Source of the DNA: an uncultured Clostridia bacterium
Lineage (GTDB): Bacteria > Bacillota > Clostridia > UBA1381
Length of the DNA stretch: 64,000 bases
Reading direction: 5' to 3'
Assembly: GCA_934444735.1 (NCBI GenBank)
Contig: CAKSDE010000014.1
Coordinates: 1-64,000 of the forward strand
Part shown: one piece after another, positions 46,023-54,042 of the stretch
How positions within the stretch are numbered: the first letter of the stretch is position 1
How the letters are laid out: every line of letters starts with the position of its first letter
Translations under genes and position numbers: made by a program
Notes under the pieces: model-generated
Databases searched by the model: none
What the model was told of the DNA's origin: nothing
What the model saw: the letters and a program-made list of their open reading frames with translations, nothing else

Positions 46023-48629
46023 TTATTCATGCATTACATTCTCAACATCGCATACCGGAATCATACTGCCGAGGTCGTCCCAGACCATAACCTTTGCTTT
46101 TGTGTATGTCTTGTCGGCTGTGAACGGTAAGCTTGCGCCGGTGTATTTTTCATGATGCGTTTCAACAAGCTCCTCGCCGTTATACAATGCCAGCGTCACC
46201 GTATTCCCGACTGCAATATTTATCGGCTTGATGTCAAATACCTTTCCGTCCTCCGAAAGCGTTGTTTTGGTACCTTCAAATCTTACTATTTCAACGGTAT
46301 AAACGCTGTCGGTCATTCCCGACACATTTTCTCTGCTCAACGTAACGGTCGTGGTTCCGCTTTCTTCAAGCGTAAAGCTCTTTGAACGGTCGGATATCCA
46401 AACACCGCTGCCGTTAGGCCGTAAAACTCCTCCGCCCAAAAATGTGGGAGTTAAAGTGATTGACTCTGCGTCATTCTTTACATAAACGGTGTATTTTCTG
46501 ACGTCCGGATCAAAATCCGCAAGGCAAACACCCGGCTCGAATTTCAGCCCGCTGATTTTCGCATAAGCAACTACACTAATAGTCTTTGCGGCGCTTATGT
46601 TACTGCCGTCCTTTGCCTTTGCCGTTATGGTAACCGTTCCGTTCTTGATCGGGGTTACAATTCCATCTTGCGTAATGGTTGCAACCGACTCATCATCTAC
46701 CGACCAATCAACCGATTTGTCTGTTGCATAATCCGGCGAAACAACTGCGGTAAACTGTGTTGCTTTATCAATTTTGGATTCCCCGACGATTTCGATACTT
46801 TCTACTAATTTTGGCTTGATTTCAAACGTACTGTTTACTATATCGGTAATGCTGTATTCATCGTCGCCTATCAACAAAACATTTTCGAGGGCTATTTCAT
46901 ATTTCCCTGTCGGCGCGGTGAAAGGGACACTAAATTCGATTTCAAACGGAGTGATATTAGTGTTTGTCGGCGCGAAATTGCCCTCATAATCGTAAAGACA
47001 GGTAATATTCAAATATTTATATTTACTGTCTGCAGTTTCGGAATCCCTTGAAACCTCGATAAAGTCTATGCCTCTTATATCCGTTAAGGTTAAAAACTTG
47101 GGATACTTAATTGTGGCGGTTAAATATCCTGCTCCTTTATCGGCGGCAAAAACTGCTTTTTGCACAACCGTATCACCCGGCGTCGCGGAACTGTCTCCCT
47201 GCAATACGATTTTATTCATATAAACAAAATATGGATAAACTGTCAGGTCGCCGGCGATATTGTATGGCGATAAGCTTTCTCCCTTTTCGTTGGTTATCTG
47301 TGTGCCGCGCCCGTCCCTTTCGGTAAAGTAGCCGACGAAGTTAAATCCTGCTTTCTCCTGCGTATCAATGCTGTAGGTACTGTTATACGCAACTCTGATT
47401 TTATTCGGCAAGCCTTCAACTGTTATGGTATATTGATTTAAAACATAACGAAGATAAAGAACCATGTTTTGATTGATTGGTGTTGATAAATCAAACTCAT
47501 TTTGACACTCTTCGTCGGTATATAAATGAATAGCATAACCTGTTTTTGTTTCTATATCCGAAATATCAAGAAGTGAATTTACATCACATTTTTTCTTGGC
47601 GATTTCATTTCCGTTTTCATCGGTTAAGGTTACATAATAGAAAAAATGTTTAGTTGCTCTTGTTAAGAGAGAGTTACCGTCTGCGATGCTTATTTTGTTC
47701 CAATCTTCTTGATTCCCGTTGTAGAAAACGTCTGTAAGGTTGTTGCAACCGGAAAAAGCAGAGCCACCAATGGAAGTTACGCTGCTGGGAATGTTGATGC
47801 TTTTAAGGCGGTAGCAATAATAAAAAACATATTCACAAATGGAAGTTACACTGTCGGGAATGACAAATTCATTTTCTATTTTTCCTTTTGCGTATTGAAT
47901 AAGCACAGTTTTATCTTTATTATAGAGATTCCCGTTTAAACTGCAATAGTTCTCGTTGTTTTCGTCAACGTTGATGCTTGAAAGGCTGCTGCAAAACTGA
48001 AAAGCAGACTTGCCAATGGAAGTTACGCTGTCGGGAATAGTTATGCTTGAAAGGCTGCTGCAACCGGAAAAAGCCCACGAGCCAATGAAAGTTACGCTAT
48101 TTGGAATAGTTATGCTTGAAAGGCTGTCGCAACTGCTAAAAGCAGAATTGCCAATGGAAGTTACGCTGTTGGGAATAGTTATGCTTGAAAGGCTGCGGCA
48201 ATTACCAAAAGCCCCATTGCCAATGGAAGTTACGCCATCGGGAATAGTGATGTTTGTAAGGCTGCTGCAACTGATAAAAGCCTGCTCACCAATGGAAGTT
48301 ACGCTATCGGGAATAGTTACACTTGTAAGGCTGCTGCAACTGATAAAAGCCTGCTCACCAATGGAAGTTACGCTATCGGGAATAGTTACACTTGTAAGGC
48401 TGCTGCAACCGGAAAAAGCCCACGAGCCAATACTTGTTACAGGGTAACCGCCCAGTGTATCGGGAATAGAAATTTTACCGCTTGCAGAACTGTCACAACT
48501 TGTAATGGTTGCCTTGCCGTCGGATACCGAATATGTATATATGCCGTCTGTTTCTGCCGAAACACTAATTGCCCCGAAAGCAAATATGCTTATGCACACC
48601 AAAATAAATAATAAAGATTTCTTTTTCAT
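46023..48629 (-). CDS. Secreted BspA-like LRR protein with cohesin-like and BIG2 domains
   Basis: An 868-aa exported protein. The signal peptide ends near ISVSAET. About ten 23-aa LRR_5 repeats (SIGSWAFSGCSSLTSVTIPD) span about 45-310. An InlB/Flg_new-type beta-repeat region follows (about 320-460), then a cohesin-like fold (about 462-600), BIG2 (about 606-690), a cadherin-like beta sandwich (about 692-790) and the short closing module ending KVMVWDDLGSMIPVCDVE. AGGAAAGGTACGG precedes the ATG. BspA-type repeats mediate binding to host or matrix proteins in other bacteria. The cohesin assignment here is weaker than in its neighbours. Confidence 0.8.
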   Translation of the reverse strand: MKKKSLLFILVCISIFAFGAISVSAETDGIYTYSVSDGKATITSCDSSASGKISIPDTLGGYPVTSIGSWAFSGCSSLTSVTIPDSVTSIGEQAFISCSSLTSVTIPDSVTSIGEQAFISCSSLTNITIPDGVTSIGNGAFGNCRSLSSITIPNSVTSIGNSAFSSCDSLSSITIPNSVTFIGSWAFSGCSSLSSITIPDSVTSIGKSAFQFCSSLSSINVDENNENYCSLNGNLYNKDKTVLIQYAKGKIENEFVIPDSVTSICEYVFYYCYRLKSINIPSSVTSIGGSAFSGCNNLTDVFYNGNQEDWNKISIADGNSLLTRATKHFFYYVTLTDENGNEIAKKKCDVNSLLDISDIETKTGYAIHLYTDEECQNEFDLSTPINQNMVLYLRYVLNQYTITVEGLPNKIRVAYNSTYSIDTQEKAGFNFVGYFTERDGRGTQITNEKGESLSPYNIAGDLTVYPYFVYMNKIVLQGDSSATPGDTVVQKAVFAADKGAGYLTATIKYPKFLTLTDIRGIDFIEVSRDSETADSKYKYLNITCLYDYEGNFAPTNTNITPFEIEFSVPFTAPTGKYEIALENVLLIGDDEYSITDIVNSTFEIKPKLVESIEIVGESKIDKATQFTAVVSPDYATDKSVDWSVDDESVATITQDGIVTPIKNGTVTITAKAKDGSNISAAKTISVVAYAKISGLKFEPGVCLADFDPDVRKYTVYVKNDAESITLTPTFLGGGVLRPNGSGVWISDRSKSFTLEESGTTTVTLSRENVSGMTDSVYTVEIVRFEGTKTTLSEDGKVFDIKPINIAVGNTVTLALYNGEELVETHHEKYTGASLPFTADKTYTKAKVMVWDDLGSMIPVCDVENVMHE
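48000..48430 (-). repeat. 69-bp tandem DNA repeats in the LRR region
   Basis: The unit centred on CCAATGGAAGTTACGCT recurs every 69 bp, six times or so. The two copies at about 48291-48428 are almost identical. 69 bp equals one 23-aa LRR unit, so copy-number change would keep the frame. Confidence 0.75.
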
Positions 48630-48876
48630 TTTACCGTACCTTTCCTAATTTATTTTTTTGTAAAATCATCGGCACCGTTTTTATTTTAAGTGCCAATATA
48701 ATAAGTATATCACATTTTTTGATATTTGCAATGGTTTTGGGTGAAATCTGTCATTTTGTCGGTAAGAATTTGTAAATTTGGTTAATTTTGTGAAAAAATA
48801 CGAAAATGCTATATCCGTCTTTGCTCAAAGGCAGAGTGAATATAGCATTGAATTTTCGGTTCTTCTAAAATTTTTA

Positions 48877-49251
48877 TTATTCCGTTTTTTGCGGTTTTAA
48901 GAGATATTCATGTATTTGCATATCAATATCTTTAAAGCTTTTTTTATAGTTTGACGGAGACATTCCGGTATTATTTTTAAAAACATAATTAAAATATTCG
49001 ACAGAATCAAAGCCGGATAATTGCGCGATTTCCTTAATGTTTTTATCGGTTAGGGCAAGCATTGACTTTGCGTGTGATATTTTTATTGCGTTAATATAGC
49101 TGTTAAAGCTGCATTTAAAATTCTTTTTGAATAATTTCCCGAGATACGACGGAGTTATACCCAAGGTTTTTGCGATATCGGACAAAGTAACAGCATCTTT
49201 ATAATTATTTAAAATAATGAAGAGTAGTGCGCTGGATCCGGAGAGCATCAC
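48877..49251 (-). pseudogene. AraC-type DNA-binding domain, N-terminally truncated
   Basis: The 124-aa frame holds both AraC HTH motifs (VTLSDIAKTLGITPSYLGKL and IKEIAQLSGFDSVEYFNYVF) and TGMSPSNYKK. The sensor domain is missing. The first residues (MMLSGSSALLF) are read through the antisense of the neighbouring esterase gene, so the true 5' part was lost at a junction near 49212. It is probably not functional as a regulated activator. Confidence 0.75.
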
Positions 49252-50782
49252 GAGAGAAAATATTATTTTGGCTGACGCTGATTCAAATGTGCCTGATTAC
49301 AGTGTGTCTGTTTCTGAGGATAAAAACATAAGGATTACTTTAAATGAAACGTTGAAAGAAAAAACAAATTATACAGTTACGGTTAAAGGCATAAAAACTG
49401 TCGGTTCGGACGGACTTACAATGGTCGGTTCGCAGAGCTTCAGCTTTACAACATCGGGAAAATATAATTTGGATATTGTAAGCGTAATTGAAAATACAGA
49501 AGATCCAACAAAACAGGACATTACATTTGAACTTGATAATCACGGTGTAAATGAGGGAATAGAGCTTATATTTGCATCATTTGACGGTAAAAAGCTGACA
49601 GATGTGGTTTCGTGCGATAAAAAAATACCTTTTGGTGAAAAAATATATGCAAGTGTTACACTGAAAAAGGACTCTATTCATAAAGCATTTATCTGGACTG
49701 CGGATAATAAAATGACACCGGTGGACAATGCACTTTTAATCGCTGCGGCATCTGCAAGAACTTACGGAATAGATAATTTAAACGATTCGTCCAAGGATAT
49801 AACAATAGCTTTTATAGGCGGCTCGATTACTCAGCAGGAGCAATGGATAACACCGCTTAAAAGCTATTTCGATGAAAAATACAGCGGAAGAAAGGTAAAT
49901 TATGTTATAGCCGGTGTAGGCGGAACGGGAAGTGCATTACAACAGTACAGAGTGTATAATGATATAATTTCTCAAAATCCCGATTTGGTATTTGTTGATT
50001 CAACGATTAATGATGCAAATAACGCATCATCAAAAACCGCTTATGAGAATGTCATCAGAAAGCTTTTGACGGCAAACCATCAGCCGGCGGTTATCTCGGT
50101 TGCATTCGGTTCAAAAACGCTTACGACAGAAAACGAAAACTGGAAAGCAACATTTGACGAATACTCTGAAATTAACGACTATTACGGCATACCGTATATA
50201 AATGTTCAAAAGTATGCGGAGGATAAAATTGCAGACGGTACAGTCGAGGGCTGGGATAAAATCACGAGCGACGGAACGCATCCGAATCAGAAAGGCGGAG
50301 AACTGTACGCCGAGAGCATAATAAATCTTTTGCAAGAAGATTTTCAGTCGTATGTAAAAAAAGCGGTATTGCAAGTAAAAGCAATGGACGAAAATATCTC
50401 GGAATATAAGAATGCAAGAGAAATTGCATGGCAGGACGGTTCTTACAAAGGCTCATGGGCAATAGGGAAAAATACCGGTTTTAAAGGCGGCAGTGCTGAA
50501 ACTTCAACGGAGGGTGACAGTGTAACCGTGACTTACTACGGAAAGTCGATAGCTATTTATACCAATTGCGGAACAAACGGAATGAATATTGATTACAATC
50601 TTGATGACGGCGCAAAAACAGGGACGGTATCCTCTTTCGTTAATTCGTGGGATTTTAATCAGGCGGGCGCTACAGCGCAAATTAAAGCAGACAGCATCGG
50701 AACTCATACGGTAACGTTTACCGCAAGAGGTACGGGTAAGGAAAATGCCAAGCTTGTTATAGGATATTTCCTGGTTTATTAA
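49217..50782 (+). pseudogene. SGNH/GDSL esterase protein lacking its N-terminus
   Basis: A 521-aa frame with no signal peptide and no ribosome site. It opens within a Big_5/SbsA-like Ig domain (about 1-80), then the ALYD/VWD-type module (KAFIWTADNKMTPVD), then an SGNH hydrolase domain at about 190-375: FIGGSITQQ (Ser), GVGGTGS, TINDANN, DGTHPN (Asp/His). A beta-sandwich of ~130 aa closes it, probably carbohydrate-binding. In related loci such enzymes deacetylate plant polysaccharides. The join with the AraC fragment on the other strand shows a deletion or inversion that removed both 5' ends, so expression is doubtful though the catalytic domain is whole. Confidence 0.75.
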
Positions 50783-50910
50783 TGAAATTTATATGTTTTA
50801 AATAGCTGCGCAGGAATAAGTCAAATGAGGGGATTTGCAAATAATTTAAAAGAATCAGCCCGGACGTGGACCGTGGCATGAATGTAAAAGCTTTGAGCTT
50901 TTATTAAGAA

Positions 50911-50950
50911 AAGGGCTGTAAAAAATCAATTGATTTTTTACAGCCCTTTA
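50911..50950. terminator. Perfect bidirectional terminator
   Basis: AAGGGCTGTAAAAAATCA pairs with its full complement ending AAGGGCTT-type TTACAGCCCTT, with two loop bases. The A/T tracts allow use in both directions. Confidence 0.75.
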
Positions 50951-51033
50951 TATTGTCAGCCTTGTAAGGGAAAAAAGTATCTTCGATTGCTTTTGCCGCC
51001 GAAACTCCTATAGTCGCCTTGCACCGGGTGATG

Positions 51034-51166
51034 CTTCCTGCAAGGCGGAAATCCCGGACACGGAGATAATCCGTGGTACTGTGAAGATGAGATTGCATAC
51101 CCTTTAAAAACGCCGGAGTATACGTTTGAAAAAGGGAGGCTGAAGCATCTTTGTTATTTGGATTAA
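51034..51166 (+). pseudogene. C-terminal remnant of an unidentified protein
   Basis: After a TGA the frame reads QGGNPGHGDNPWYCEDEIAY, then PLKTPEYTFEKGRLKHLCYL and TAA. The text looks like a genuine protein end, and there is no start or upstream match. It is probably left by the same rearrangements that truncated the neighbouring genes. Confidence 0.35.
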
Positions 51167-51194
51167 TATTTTGATAAAGCAGAAAACCCTGCCA

Positions 51195-51223
51195 TTGACA
51201 ACATCGGCAATATATGTTACAAT
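51195..51223 (+). promoter_or_regulatory. Sigma-A promoter of the AraC gene
   Basis: TTGACA (51195-51200) and TACAAT (51218-51223) with 17-bp spacing lie 31 bases before the start codon. Confidence 0.7.
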
Positions 51224-51253
51224 TTTAAAAAAACAGCTTGCGGAGGTGACTAA

Positions 51254-52111
51254 ATGAAATTTACGGACAGAGTGTATTTTTATGATAATATTTACCGCGA
51301 AGGGCAGATGAAGATTTCCATAGGTGAGATTTTGCAGGTATCGGAGAGCTCGGTTGTGCATGGGAATCATATCAGCGAACATAAGCAAGTGTGCGATGAA
51401 ATAAGTTATATTATTTCGGGAAACGGATATTTTGTTTCGGACGGAGAAAGTGCTCCGATAAAAGCGGGCGAAATTCACTATATAAAAAAGGGCAGTACAC
51501 ATTATATCAAGGCGGGAGATAAAGAGAATTTGAGGTATATGTGCATCGGGTATCTGCCGGACATGAGTAATGAGATAAATATCAAGCTTTATGCGGAAAT
51601 AGGCGATAAAAAGAACTTTATAATTTCCGACGACGGGAATATAAAAGCCCTTTCGGAGCTGTTGATACGCGAATTTTATACGTGGGATGACCAAAGCAAG
51701 GGTGCGGTGGACAGATATATTTCGCAGATTATCGTTACGCTATACCGTATTCTGCACGGAGAAAAAGGGAGCTTGCAGGGGGAATTTTTGGGGGAGAAAA
51801 GCTCAAACAGCGTTATGTATAATCTCTTGCGTCATATCGACCGTGAATATATACGGATAAAGACTGTCAAGGAGATTGCCGATGAGCTATCGTATAATGA
51901 GAATTATATATCTCATCTTTTTAAGGAAAAGATGGGGGTGACGGTGAAAGAATATCTTATGAAAAAAAAGATTTCTTATGCGGGGGAGCTTTTGAAAACC
52001 AGTAATCTGAGCGTCGAGGACGTATCCGACGCGCTGAACTTTTCATCATCTCATTCTTTCAGGCGCGCATTTAAACAGTATATGGGCTGCACACCCAGCG
52101 AATACAAATAA
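51254..52111 (+). CDS. AraC-family regulator with cupin domain
   Basis: A 285-aa activator. A cupin domain spans about 30-110 (HKQVCDEISYIISGNGYFVS, GEIHYIKKGSTHYIKAGD). Two HTH motifs lie at about 195-285 (VKEIADELSYNENYISHLFK and VEDVSDALNFSSSHSFRRAF), ending GCTPSEYK. GGAGGTGA precedes the ATG. It heads the second secreted glycan cluster, is codirectional and followed by a terminator and a long leader, so it likely activates the genes at 52.5-64 kb. The inducer is unknown. Confidence 0.88.
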   Translation: MKFTDRVYFYDNIYREGQMKISIGEILQVSESSVVHGNHISEHKQVCDEISYIISGNGYFVSDGESAPIKAGEIHYIKKGSTHYIKAGDKENLRYMCIGYLPDMSNEINIKLYAEIGDKKNFIISDDGNIKALSELLIREFYTWDDQSKGAVDRYISQIIVTLYRILHGEKGSLQGEFLGEKSSNSVMYNLLRHIDREYIRIKTVKEIADELSYNENYISHLFKEKMGVTVKEYLMKKKISYAGELLKTSNLSVEDVSDALNFSSSHSFRRAFKQYMGCTPSEYK

Positions 52112-52131
52112 AACAGCAGATTTTGTACCGT

Positions 52132-52168
52132 AAGAACACAGATTTCAATCTTGTGTTCTTTTTCTTTT
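52132..52168 (+). terminator. Rho-independent terminator
   Basis: AAGAACACA pairs with TGTGTTCTT and is followed by TTTCTTTT, 21 bases after the AraC stop. Confidence 0.75.
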
Positions 52169-52503
52169 GTATGGTATAATTAGATAAAAGCTATAGAGTT
52201 AGGTGGAATAAATTGTTAAATTTTATGCGAAACTCAGCAAAATACCGATAAAAATTACAATTGGAACAAAATGGAAATAAAACAGTTTTTGTATGTAATA
52301 GGTTTATCGGTTTTACGATTTCAGAACTTCATTTTTAGGAATTTTGAAGATTGATTATTTTTAAATCAGGTTAGGTGATTGGAAAATGTTAGTTTTGCAA
52401 TTACCTATTTAAATCAGGTAAAAAGGAGGATAGGGGTAAAGTAAAGGTAATCTTCAAATGGGCATAAAAAATAAATTTAAGAGCGGATAAGGAGAGAAAA
52501 ATT
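52169..52503 (+). promoter_or_regulatory. Long leader with 36-nt palindrome insertion
   Basis: This 335-base leader separates the AraC gene from the secreted operon. TATAAT occurs near 52174 without a good -35, which would suit activator control. At 52372-52407 lies a 36-nt palindrome (AGGTGATTGGAAAA ... TTTTGCAATTACCT) flanked on both sides by TTTAAATCAGGT (52360-52371 and 52408-52419). The Shine-Dalgarno of the operon, GGAGAG, lies near 52490. Confidence 0.55.
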
Positions 52504-53976
52504 ATGAAACGTTATTTAAAACTTTTGACGGCGGCAGTAATGAGTGTAAGCTGTCTGGTACTTTTGTCAGCTGCAGCATCGGCTAAAAATACATATTTTA
52601 TAAATGAACCAGACGAGGTGACGATCAATAAGAAATTCAACGATACGGCAACGGAAGGTACGGGAGAGGTGATATATACTCCGTCCAACACAAAGTTTTC
52701 GGGCGAGACGGTCAACTATGATATGGAGGTTACAAGAGCAAAATATATCAGCGGAATGTATGAACGCAGTCAAACTTATGCGGTGCGTGCGGTTGTAAGT
52801 CAGGGCAGCAGCTACACTATTGCGGATCTGGCATACATCAACAATAACTTTGTTGTGACAAACGGTGGTCAACTGTTAAGGACGATTGAACTTGCCGGAG
52901 ATGAATCGTATTTTAAAATGCATATAGAAATGGATTTACCGAATGCAAAATATAGGGTGTCAGTAGCTAAATTGGACGGAACGAGTGAATTGACAAGCGA
53001 GTGGGAGGAAATCCCGGGTGCTTCGAGAATAACTGATTGGAGCAATGCAGCTGTCAGCAATGTTTCCGTTCTCGGTAAAGATTACAAAACAGGCTCATAC
53101 ATTAAGTTTAGGAACTTGCAGTTTTATTACAATGACGGAAGTATAGATCTTTTTGATAATCCGACGGAATATACGGCAAATAAATCAGGCTTGATTTATG
53201 AAGATTTGGCAAGTGAAAATGTTACCGGCGAAACAATCATATATGAAGCCGATGTTACAAGAGCAGCACTCTATACGGGAAATTGGGATGGAGCACAAGT
53301 GGCAAGCATACGCGCAAACTTTAAAGGAACAACGGGCGGATATTCAATTGCAGCTCTGGCATATATCAACACTTCGTTTGTTTTGACCAAGGGCGGTCAG
53401 AAGGTAAGAATTATCGAGCTTGCAAAGGATAGCACAGAGGAGGGAGAAAAATTCTTCAGATTACGTATAGAAATGGATATTCCGAATCAAAGATACAGAA
53501 TAGTTGCACGTGATTTGGCTGAAACGAGAGAGGTATCGAGCGATTGGGAGGAAATCCAGAACCGTACCGATGCTTATGCGATTACGGATTGGAATACGGC
53601 ATATGTTTATAATGTCGGAGTCTGGGGAACAGCAACTGCGGAGAAGTCAAGCGTTACATTTAAAAATGCGGTACTCTACTACACACCGACACCGGAGACT
53701 GTTCCGATGACTGCGACAACCTATGATAATACAGATACATATTATCTCTTTAATGTTACATTTAATGAGGATTTGAGCAATAACAATATATATCTGGCGG
53801 CGTTTGATACGGACGGCAAGCTGCTGTGTGTAAAATCTGTGGATTATGACGCGGACGGAACAGAGGTTGCGGTAAATGTTTCAGAGCTTACAAATGTAAA
53901 AACGGTTAAGGTTCTCACATGGAACTCTGATTTGGTTCCTGCGTGGGAGGGCGAAACATTATCAATGACAAAATAA
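52504..53976 (+). CDS. Secreted two-module jelly-roll-like protein
   Basis: A 490-aa exported protein with signal peptide ending near AAASAKN. Two ~180-aa modules (about 40-215 and 220-405) share SYTIADLAYIN/YSIAALAYIN, KMHIEMDLPNAKYRV/RLRIEMDIPNQRYRI, EWEEI/DWEEI and ITDW. The next protein carries a third copy at its N-terminus. The fold looks like a LamG/concanavalin-type beta sandwich, which is an inference from pattern only. The closing ~75 aa are the short module (YLAAFDTDGKLL, KVLTWNSDLVPAW). There is no catalytic motif; it is probably a glycan-binding partner of the enzymes behind it. Confidence 0.7.
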   Translation: MKRYLKLLTAAVMSVSCLVLLSAAASAKNTYFINEPDEVTINKKFNDTATEGTGEVIYTPSNTKFSGETVNYDMEVTRAKYISGMYERSQTYAVRAVVSQGSSYTIADLAYINNNFVVTNGGQLLRTIELAGDESYFKMHIEMDLPNAKYRVSVAKLDGTSELTSEWEEIPGASRITDWSNAAVSNVSVLGKDYKTGSYIKFRNLQFYYNDGSIDLFDNPTEYTANKSGLIYEDLASENVTGETIIYEADVTRAALYTGNWDGAQVASIRANFKGTTGGYSIAALAYINTSFVLTKGGQKVRIIELAKDSTEEGEKFFRLRIEMDIPNQRYRIVARDLAETREVSSDWEEIQNRTDAYAITDWNTAYVYNVGVWGTATAEKSSVTFKNAVLYYTPTPETVPMTATTYDNTDTYYLFNVTFNEDLSNNNIYLAAFDTDGKLLCVKSVDYDADGTEVAVNVSELTNVKTVKVLTWNSDLVPAWEGETLSMTK

Positions 53977-53986
53977 TAAAAAGCGA

Positions 53987-54020
53987 AAGTGCTGTGCTTT
54001 TATAAAAAAGCACAGCGCTT
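53987..54020 (+). terminator. Intercistronic hairpin
   Basis: AAGTGCTGTGCTTTT pairs with AAAAGCACAGCGCTT (one G-T pair) between two genes of the operon. It may tune expression rather than stop transcription. Confidence 0.6.
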
Positions 54021-54042
54021 CTTGATTAAAAGGAGGCTGACA

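Larger units (their letters stand above)
50783..51253. other. Gene-poor region with hairpins and a gene tail
   Basis: This holds a strong terminator (50911), a C-terminal coding remnant (about 51034-51166) and a promoter (51195). It also holds an 8-bp stem GCCTTGCA/TGCAAGGC (51015-51045) and a smaller one (CACGGA/TCCGTG) next to it. No complete gene is visible. Confidence 0.45.

Noticed and set aside
49225..49236. GGATCC at the AraC/esterase junction as a cloning artefact
   Set aside because: The hexamer is part of a normal Asp-Pro codon pair in the Ig-like domain. One site is no evidence of cloning.
50800..51110. Possible riboswitch or structured RNA in the gap before the second AraC gene
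   Set aside because: Hairpins are present, but no conserved riboswitch core is recognisable and a coding tail explains part of the region.
33881..52407. 36-nt palindromic units as CRISPR repeats
   Set aside because: Each occurs singly, with no spacer-repeat array and no cas genes. The flanking repeats differ between sites.
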